A DNA stretch of 12,930 nucleotides from assembly GCA_902984215.1 (NCBI GenBank), contig CADWAF010004660.1:1-12930 (forward strand), read 5' to 3'. Shown piece after piece: positions 7,385 through 12,930 of the stretch. The stretch's first letter is position 1; each line of letters opens with the position of its first letter. This stretch comes from Willaertia magna. Taxonomy: Eukaryota > Heterolobosea > Eutetramitea > Acrasida > Naegleriidae. The translations under genes were made by a program, and so were the position numbers. The notes beneath the pieces are model-generated. The model worked only from the letters and a program-made list of their open reading frames with translations, did not search any database and was not told the DNA's origin.

Positions 7385-8505
7385 TTAATATTCATTATCA
7401 TTACAAACAATATTTATATCCACCAATTGTTTTTGTTGAACTTTTTGAAACACTCTTAACAAACTCTCCTTTTTTTCATTTTCACAATTAATTTCATAAT
7501 CACTCAAAACAATAATTGTTGTACTAGATAATGGCATGACATATGTGAATTTCCTTTTTTGTAAATTAGGAATATTTACCTCTGTAAATTCAGTTAAATG
7601 ATCATTACTGATTGATATTCCATACTTTTCTACCGCAACACTTGATCCACCACTTACAAAAATGTTATGATTACCATCAATAATAAAAGAAGTAACTGTG
7701 TGTGAAAAATTAAAATTGTAACGTTTTGTATTAAAGTTATTAATTATAATTTTTGTAAATGTTTTAATACTTTTGCAAGAACCACTTCCTAGTTCACCTT
7801 CTTTATTATATCCTGTCGCATATAATTCATTATTTTCATTTACAATTAATGAAGTTAAATTATCAGCATATATTTTAATTACTTTAAACGGTAATTCAAC
7901 TTTTGTAAATTTAAATCTATCAGTACTATCTCCTAATCCTAATTGTCCATATTTATTTTTTCCTGTTGTATAAACACTTCCAAAAATATCTAAAATCATT
8001 GAATGAGTAGTGAACATTGAATGTCATTTATCTGTTAATTATGATTGAGTTTAATAAGTTGTTCATTTGAGTTTTCTGTTTCTTCAATTCCTAATTGACC
8101 ATCATTGTTCTCTCCATATCCATATAGAGAGTTATTTTTTGTTAAAATTAAAAAATAATGTTCTCCCGCTCTAAATTTTGTAATGTTTTCAGTAATCAAA
8201 GAAATATTTTCTAATAACGTAAATATTTTATTATTTTTTTCATAAAATTCTCCTTTTATAAAAATTTCATTCTTTTCATTTACAATAATACTACAATCAC
8301 AAACACAAACTAAATACTTTACAATTTTAAATGGTAAATTTTCTAATTTAATCATTTTATTGTCATTTAAATTTAATTCATAAATTTCATTATTTAAAGT
8401 AACAAATAATGCATTTGTGTAACCATAACTAAAAAATTTAACAGGAAAACCACTAAACGGAATAGAAATTAGTTGAGAATTTTCTTTTAGTACAAGCAGC
8501 TCCAT
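7385..8505 (-). pseudogene. RCC1-repeat (probably RCC1-BTB) gene, broken by a stop, a frameshift and a 3' truncation
   Basis: The gene starts at 8505 after a run of nine A and reads 156 residues to TAA (8035-8037). RCC1-like propeller units include SLYGYGENNDGQLGIEE. After the stop, homology resumes in another frame just upstream of 8017: THSMILDIFGSVYTTGKNKYGQLGLGD, then LYATGYNKEGELGSG and a third blade. No GT...AG intron joins the two parts. The last residues, QKKQLVDINIVCNDNEY, resemble the opening strand of a BTB domain, but the frame stops there and no BTB follows. RCC1-BTB proteins are common in amoebae, where the propeller binds partners and BTB recruits cullin-3 ligases. As written this cannot give a full protein. 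It is either a pseudogene or contains assembly errors; apart from these lesions the frames are open, so damage would be recent. Confidence 0.75.
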
Positions 8506-8513
8506 TTTTTTTT

Positions 8514-8548
8514 AATTATTTTAAAATAATTTATTTAAATAATTTATT
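8514..8548. repeat. 18-bp palindrome and 12-bp direct repeat in AT-rich spacer
   Basis: AATTATTTTAAAATAATT (8514-8531) is a perfect palindrome just upstream of the RCC1 relic's start. It overlaps two direct copies of AAATAATTTATT (8524-8535 and 8537-8548). The 160-nt spacer 8506-8665 is almost pure A+T and has no gene. Confidence 0.5.
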
Positions 8549-8659
8549 GAAATATTATTTTTACAAAATTTTTATTTATTTTTATAAATTAAGGTATAAA
8601 GTTTATTTTACTAGTCTAATTAATAAACCTTTTTAAATAAAAATAAACTATCTTTACAA

Positions 8660-8665
8660 TTTATT
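8660..8665 (-). terminator. AATAAA polyadenylation signal directly after the carboxypeptidase stop
   Basis: On the minus strand the TAG stop is followed at once by AATAAA. It is the canonical hexamer in a plausible though very tight position. Confidence 0.35.
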
Positions 8666-10071
8666 CTAAAAATTCTTTTTTCCAGTAAAAGTCCTTACCA
8701 TATCTCTAACATTCTCTGGTTGATTCATTGGACTTAAATGTCCAGCATTATTTACAACCATTTGAATTAAATTATCTACTTCATGAATATATCCAGCAAT
8801 CTTACCATTCACTTTCCATAATTTTCTATTCCCAACAACATTAAACTCATCCTTTCCGTGCCAATTCATCCCCTTAATCCACTTCTCTTGTCCAATAGTA
8901 TTACAGATCCAATCATATTGTCCATTATATAATAATACTCTAACTTTTCTTGGGTTATTTAGTAATGCTTCTACTTTGTAACGTACTGATTTTACAATAT
9001 CTTTTAAAAGTGCACTCCAAACATCTTGATTTTCATCATGATAAGTGATACCTTCTGTATGCATAAGTTTTTTACTTGTTGGTAAATTAACATAATCAAT
9101 ATAACCATTAAAATCATAATCTTGATAAGTTCTAACGTCATATACATTTACACCACCAGAACAATTAGTAATTGTATAAGTTGTTAAATCATTATTTACA
9201 TCCATTGCTTGAGAATTCTTTCCTTCTTTAATTAAATTGACAATTGTATTTTGATATTTTTCAATAACTTGACGTTGTTTCAAATCAATCAATCCTAAAC
9301 TAAATGAAAATTCAGCATATGTTGTAAATTGATCAATTGGATGTGTCAAACCATCACCAATCCCAATACCTTGTAAATTTACATCTTTAAATTGGTTATT
9401 CATAATTGTAATTGGAAGAATTTAACTAAAAAAGTATACAATTCAAATGCTAATAAATCTTCATCGTGTACATAACCTGGTTTTTTAGTATGAGAAAAAC
9501 CAGAACCTAATGGGTTATCAACATATAACATGTGATGGTTGTCATTCCAAGTAAATTCATTCTTTACTAATTGTAAAGTTTTTGGGTCAACCAAGTAAGG
9601 TCCATTTTCAACAAATAAACCAGTCATTGAACTAGCTCCAGGTCCTAATAAAATACATTTAAAAATTACAAATTTAAAAATGTAAATTTAAAAGTGTTAA
9701 AAATTTAAATGTAAAATTTAAAAAATTAAAAAAAAAATTGAATATTAACACATACCACCTTGTAACCACATAATAATTGGTGCCGAAACATTATTATTTA
9801 AAGCAGGACAAAATACATAATACATATCTCCTTGATAAGTTTCATTTACTCTAATGAAACCACTATATTGAAAAGGATTTTCATCACCGGTACCTACAGT
9901 AACTTTAATTGGTTTGTTTTTAAATTGAGAAATAATGGATGGAGTAGTAGTAACGGAAGAACCTTTTTGTTTTTTAAATAATGATTTTCCTAATATTGGA
10001 ATTGATAAAGCAGATTGAAAAAATAAGCAAAATAATACAGAAACACAAAAAAGAATAATTAGTTGACGCAT
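8666..10071 (-). pseudogene. S10 serine carboxypeptidase (CPVL-like) lacking the catalytic-serine segment
   Basis: Exon 1 (10071-9756) starts with an ATG after eight A and encodes a signal peptide (about 1-23), then SGFIRVNE and IIMWLQGG. A 111-nt intron (9755-9645) splits the GGPGASS motif, and exon 2 continues with NGPYLVDP and YVDNPLGSGFSH. At about 9403 the frame reads ...LVKFFQLQL and stops, while homology resumes one frame away at MNNQFKDVNLQGIGIGDG. In S10 enzymes these two points are separated by about 30 residues that include the nucleophile motif GESYAGKY, which is absent here. The Asp (in YNGQYDWIC, codon 8912-8914) and His (in NNAGHLSP, codon 8738-8740) of the triad remain. The two parts total 431 residues, against about 470 for relatives. 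As written it cannot be an active lysosomal or secreted carboxypeptidase. Confidence 0.85.
9645..9755 (-). other. Spliceosomal intron of the carboxypeptidase (111 nt)
   Basis: It has a GTATGT donor and a TTTATTAG acceptor, in phase 1. Removal joins WLQGG to PGASSMTGLF, the strongly conserved substrate-binding motif. The interior is low-complexity A/T with repeated AAATTTAAA-like words. Confidence 0.9.
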
Positions 10072-10268
10072 TTTTTTTAATGACAGGACGTTTTGTAAAG
10101 TTTGAATAGGTCGGCATGTGTGAAAATTCACAGAATAATAAAATTGCAACAGTCACAACTGTAAAATCCTTACAATTAAATTTTCCACTCTTTAAAGGAA
10201 TTAGAAAGATAAAGTAAAAATATTGGAGAAAGGACCTTCTGCAGTCAACGTCAAAAATTAATAAACAA
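10072..10268. promoter_or_regulatory. Divergent intergenic region (carboxypeptidase / DUF4246)
   Basis: These 197 nt lie between two outward-facing starts and must contain both promoters. No TATA box is evident. TGACGTT occurs on the minus strand at 10247-10253, about 16 nt before the DUF4246 ATG, and resembles a bZIP half-site. No small gene was seen. Confidence 0.45.
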
Positions 10269-11854
10269 ATGTCCCAAGAAACTGATAGGAAATTTAGAAA
10301 AACAACAGAAAGTAATAGTCCAAAGAAGAAAGTACAAATCAATCCATTAGATGTTGATAAAATTGTTAAAGCCATTGTTGAAAAACATAATTGGCAAAGT
10401 AAATTAGACACACTAGCTGAAAAGTGGAAAGAAGAATGTTATTCTCAAGGTATTTCATTAGCAAGCGTTGAAGTTGCTATTGAAATACTAAAGGATATCC
10501 AAAGAAGAGGAAAGGGAGTAAAACATTGTTGTGGTCATTGTGGAGCTAATCCACAACCGGAAAATCAAGAAAGATACGATGATGAAGAAGAAGGAGAAAA
10601 GGAAGAAGAAGAAGAAGAAATGAAATATTATTCAAGGTCTGAAAAGTTTTGTTTATGTCCATGTAATCATTGCGCATTAAAAGTTAAAACAGTAGATGAA
10701 AGTATTTGTGCTGTTAATGATGATTTAATTCCGAAAGAATTAAACGAAAGATTAAAACAAAACATTGCTATTTTCGAAAATGTTACAGAAGATAAAAAAG
10801 ATTGGCATCCAGGTAGTGATAAACAAGTATTAGATTTAATTCATCCTTCTTTATATTGTTATGTTAAAGGTGTTAGTCAACTTAATAAGGTTGAAGAAGA
10901 AGAAGAAAATCCGAAACCAAAGATACCAAAACAAAGTAGTTATTACCTTAAACCAACAACTACAAAAGCAGAATGTTATTGGATGCCTTCTGAGTTTTCC
11001 TTAAAGGAAGATAATGAAATTGAAATTCAATCTTATATTAATAATATTGATGAAAGAAAACATAAAGACCTATATGATGTTATTTCAAAGATTTTCAGTA
11101 AATTCATTCCCTTATTCTCCAATTTTGTTGACTTAGAAGAAAAACCAATGAGATTGCAAGTAATTGTTAAGGCTGCAAATATTATTGTTACTCCAGAGAA
11201 ATCTTATTACCCAGGAGGAACTTGGCATAAAGAAGGTATGTACAATATAATTTAATTATTCGGTTATAATTTATTATTATTTAAGGAACACCACAAGAGA
11301 ATATTGTGGCTGGAGGAATATATTATTATCACTCAGAAAATGTTAAGGATAGTTATTTAGAGTTTAGAGGTTCTGTTAGTGATGAAATTGATTATGAACA
11401 AGATGATGTGAAAGGTGCTTTTGAATCAAGTGGTTTACATGATGGAGATTTATTATTTGATCATTTAGGAAGTGTTGAAACTAAGGAAGGAAGATGTATT
11501 GCGTTTGGAAATACAGATACTCAACATCGTGTGCGTCATTTCTTTCCAATTGACCCTTCAAAACCTGCAATTCGTAAGATTTTAGTGTTTTTCTTAGTTG
11601 ACCCAAATAAACCAATTGTGTCAACTAAGGATGTAGAACCACAACAATTGGGAATGCTTTTATCTAGATATTTTATATTGATTAAGCTTATTCCAATTGA
11701 AATTCTTTATAATAATGTTCTTAAATTCCTTCCTCATTTCACTTTAGAACAAGCTAAAGAATATAGAAAAGAATTAATGGAGGCAAGAAAGTTCTATACA
11801 AACTTTGAAAATGAAGAAGTATTTGAAAGAGAATTTTCATTGTGTGAACATTAA
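10269..11854 (+). CDS. DUF4246 family protein, 2-oxoglutarate/Fe(II) dioxygenase-like, with Cys-rich acidic insert
   Basis: Exons 10269-11235 and 11286-11854 join to 511 residues. The sequence follows DUF4246, a family best known from fungi: DDLIPKELNERL (151-162), DWHPGSDKQVLDLIHPSLY (178-196), a YWMPSEF block (237-243), then YYPGGTWHKEG and IVAGGIYYYHSENV. His320 and Glu322 (WHKEG) with His403 (TQHRV) fit the HxE/D...H iron triad of 2-oxoglutarate oxygenases, and Arg404 or Arg419 could bind the co-substrate. The reaction and substrate are unknown. Between residues 87 and 135 are two cysteine groups (87, 88, 91 and 128, 130, 132, 135) flanking an acidic run encoded by GAA repeats, which might bind metal. 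No signal peptide, so probably cytosolic or nuclear. The start is the first ATG, in an A-rich context. Confidence 0.82.
11236..11285 (+). other. Spliceosomal intron of the DUF4246 gene (50 nt)
   Basis: It has a GTATGT donor and a TATTTAAG acceptor, in phase 1. Removal joins GGTWHKEG to TPQENIVAGG, the family's iron-binding region, in frame. Confidence 0.9.
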
Positions 11855-11909
11855 TCTTTGACTTTATATTCATCACTTTACAACCAATTTGTTGAATCAA
11901 ATCGTTCTT

Positions 11910-11915
11910 AATAAA
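11910..11915 (+). terminator. Possible AATAAA polyadenylation signal of the DUF4246 gene
   Basis: A canonical hexamer lies 56 nt after the stop, in the 195-nt gap between two convergent genes. Nothing else recognisable is in that gap. Confidence 0.35.
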
Positions 11916-12014
11916 TTCAACTCTTTCAGCTAAAATTTTGAGTATTCATAAAACTATTGCTGTTTTAATTAAACTGGTATTTACAAAAAGGAAATAATAA
12001 TAATTTAAAAATCA

Positions 12015-12020
12015 TTTATT
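12015..12020 (-). terminator. Possible AATAAA polyadenylation signal of TRAP-alpha
   Basis: On the minus strand AATAAA lies about 30 nt after the TRAP-alpha stop codon, a usual distance. Confidence 0.35.
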
Positions 12021-12049
12021 TTAACGGGTTAATAATAAATTATAAAAAT

Positions 12050-12826
12050 CTATTTATCAGATGGTGTTGATGGAGAAGCAGTCTTCTTCTTTTCTAACAT
12101 TTTTCGGTGTTCCTTTGGAATCCAATCTAAATTAACTTCCTTCTTACCAATCTTAATAGTATTTTCGGAAGTTGCAGTAGAAGTAGTAGTTGCAGCACCA
12201 AATAACTTCTTATATTGTGGAGTAGACTTGAATAAATACCAACCACCAAATGCAAGAAGACCTAACATACCAACTAATGAAACATAAGAGAAAACAGTTT
12301 CAAAATCAGCTGCTTCTTGTGGTTCAGTAAATTGTAAAGTCTTATTATAGAATGTAGTAGCAAAAGTATCATTATCTACATTTAAATAATAAACATCAAC
12401 CATAACAGTGTAATCTCTTGCATCTAAATTTCTATCAGCAACAAATTTATAAGAAAAAGTAGCAGTTTCCTCTGGACCAACAGTTACGTTTTGAGGAACT
12501 CCAGTAAAGTTTTGAACGGTATAGGTTTGATCCATGTTAACAACTAAATATCCTCTAATATATTGAACGTGGAATGGAAGATCTCCAGTATTTAAAAAAC
12601 CTAAAATTACTTCAGCTTCTTTTCCTAATTCAACAGTGTTTTGATTATCTTGACTTAATTGAGAAAATGCTACAACATCAGGTGATGAAATTAATCCAGA
12701 CTCTTCTTCTAAAACTGATTCTTTAATATCTTGTTCTTCTTCTTGAGCAAAAGCTAATGAAAGGCTTAAGAGTAAAGCTCCTATTATGAATAATAATACA
12801 AAACGTTTAGCACCAAAATATTTCAT
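12050..12826 (-). CDS. SSR1: Translocon-associated protein subunit alpha (TRAP-alpha / SSR1)
   Basis: This is the ER membrane subunit of the TRAP complex, which sits beside the Sec61 channel and helps translocation of some secretory proteins. The 258 residues have the family layout: signal peptide (about 1-27), an acidic stretch shorter than in animals (29-42), a luminal beta-sandwich domain (about 50-168) with four N-glycosylation sequons (Asn106, 113, 152, 161), one membrane helix (about 178-199) and a basic cytosolic tail with KKEVNLDWIP and KKK. The pattern VVAFSQ...LGKEAEVILGFLNTGDLPFHVQYIRG matches the luminal core. The gene has no intron and no defect. Its upstream region carries two bZIP-type motifs. 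The symbol follows the animal orthologue. Confidence 0.88.
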   Translation of the reverse strand: MKYFGAKRFVLLFIIGALLLSLSLAFAQEEEQDIKESVLEEESGLISSPDVVAFSQLSQDNQNTVELGKEAEVILGFLNTGDLPFHVQYIRGYLVVNMDQTYTVQNFTGVPQNVTVGPEETATFSYKFVADRNLDARDYTVMVDVYYLNVDNDTFATTFYNKTLQFTEPQEAADFETVFSYVSLVGMLGLLAFGGWYLFKSTPQYKKLFGAATTTSTATSENTIKIGKKEVNLDWIPKEHRKMLEKKKTASPSTPSDK

Positions 12827-12872
12827 CTTTCTTCTTTTTTTTTCTAAAGTGTTAATTTACAAAGGCATTTTT

Positions 12873-12910
12873 TGACTCACGTTATAAGATCATTTAGAAT
12901 GGCCACGTCA
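12873..12910 (-). promoter_or_regulatory. Paired bZIP-like motifs upstream of TRAP-alpha (TGACTCA-type and TGACGTGG)
   Basis: TGACTCA (plus strand, 12873-12879) is identical to an AP-1/GCN4 site. TGACGTGG (minus strand, 12903-12910) is identical to the core of the animal unfolded-protein-response element bound by XBP1/ATF6. The second lies 77-84 nt before the ATG, in the orientation of the gene. Whether this organism uses these sites is unknown. Confidence 0.35.
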
Positions 12911-12930
12911 TGTGGTTTTTTAAAATGTCT

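Noticed and set aside
7228..7410. Minus-strand 60-codon open frame upstream of the oxidase
   Set aside because: It starts inside the RCC1 relic in another frame, has no recognisable domain and is not a BTB continuation.
7773..7973. Plus-strand 66-codon open frame
   Set aside because: It is antisense to the RCC1 repeats and has no own signal.
9645..9755. Repeated AAATTTAAA-like words as a possible mobile element or origin
   Set aside because: They lie inside a well-supported intron and look like ordinary low-complexity AT sequence.
1996..10071. A cooperating protease/oxidase gene cluster
   Set aside because: The genes lie on both strands with separate promoters and unrelated families; a shared secretory route alone does not make a system.
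10072..10149. Upstream ATG extending the carboxypeptidase by 26 residues
   Set aside because: The extension would bury the signal peptide; the ATG at 10071 after eight A gives a normal secretory start.
9974..10411. Minus-strand 145-codon hydrophobic open frame
   Set aside because: It crosses the divergent promoter and overlaps the starts of both neighbouring genes; its hydrophobicity is a by-product of AT-rich codons.

Overview
The window looks like nuclear DNA of a gene-dense, AT-rich protist. Genes are close together on both strands, several are split by short GT...AG introns (46, 46, 50 and 111 nt), signal peptides and an ER translocon subunit are present, and there are no Shine-Dalgarno sites or operons. 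The gene mix (mitochondrial HslV protease, TPP1-like sedolisin, RCC1-type propeller protein, CPVL-like serine carboxypeptidase, DUF4246 oxygenase) and the A-runs just before start codons fit a heterolobosean amoeba such as Naegleria. That is inference from style and content; another free-living amoeba is possible.

Layout, left to right: the 3' end of hslV (+, 1-204); a membrane-anchored geranylgeranyl-reductase-like flavoprotein (-, 240-1706); a TPP1/sedolisin protease with two introns (+, 1996-3998); an ACC-synthase-like PLP aminotransferase whose start lies inside the sedolisin 3' end (+, 3893-5245); a secreted berberine-bridge-type FAD oxidase with an extra C-terminal SnoaL/NTF2-like domain (-, 5239-7152); a broken RCC1-repeat gene, probably formerly RCC1-BTB (-, 7385-8505); a broken S10 serine carboxypeptidase (-, 8666-10071); a DUF4246 2-oxoglutarate/Fe(II) oxygenase-like gene with one intron (+, 10269-11854); and TRAP-alpha (-, 12050-12826). 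No RNA genes, transposons or CRISPR arrays were seen. No gap without a gene exceeds 300 nt.

The genes do not form an evident pathway. Several products enter the secretory or endolysosomal route (sedolisin, BBE-type oxidase, carboxypeptidase, and the translocon partner TRAP-alpha), which suits a phagotroph, but this is not evidence of a cluster.

The most striking feature is repeated damage between about 3.9 and 9.4 kb. The sedolisin loses its C-terminal calcium loop where it runs into the aminotransferase. The RCC1 gene has a stop plus a frameshift and ends where a BTB domain would begin. The carboxypeptidase lacks the segment with its catalytic serine, while Asp and His remain. These are either real decay or deletion events or local assembly collapses; read mapping would decide. 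The best candidate for a new intact architecture is the BBE oxidase-SnoaL fusion.
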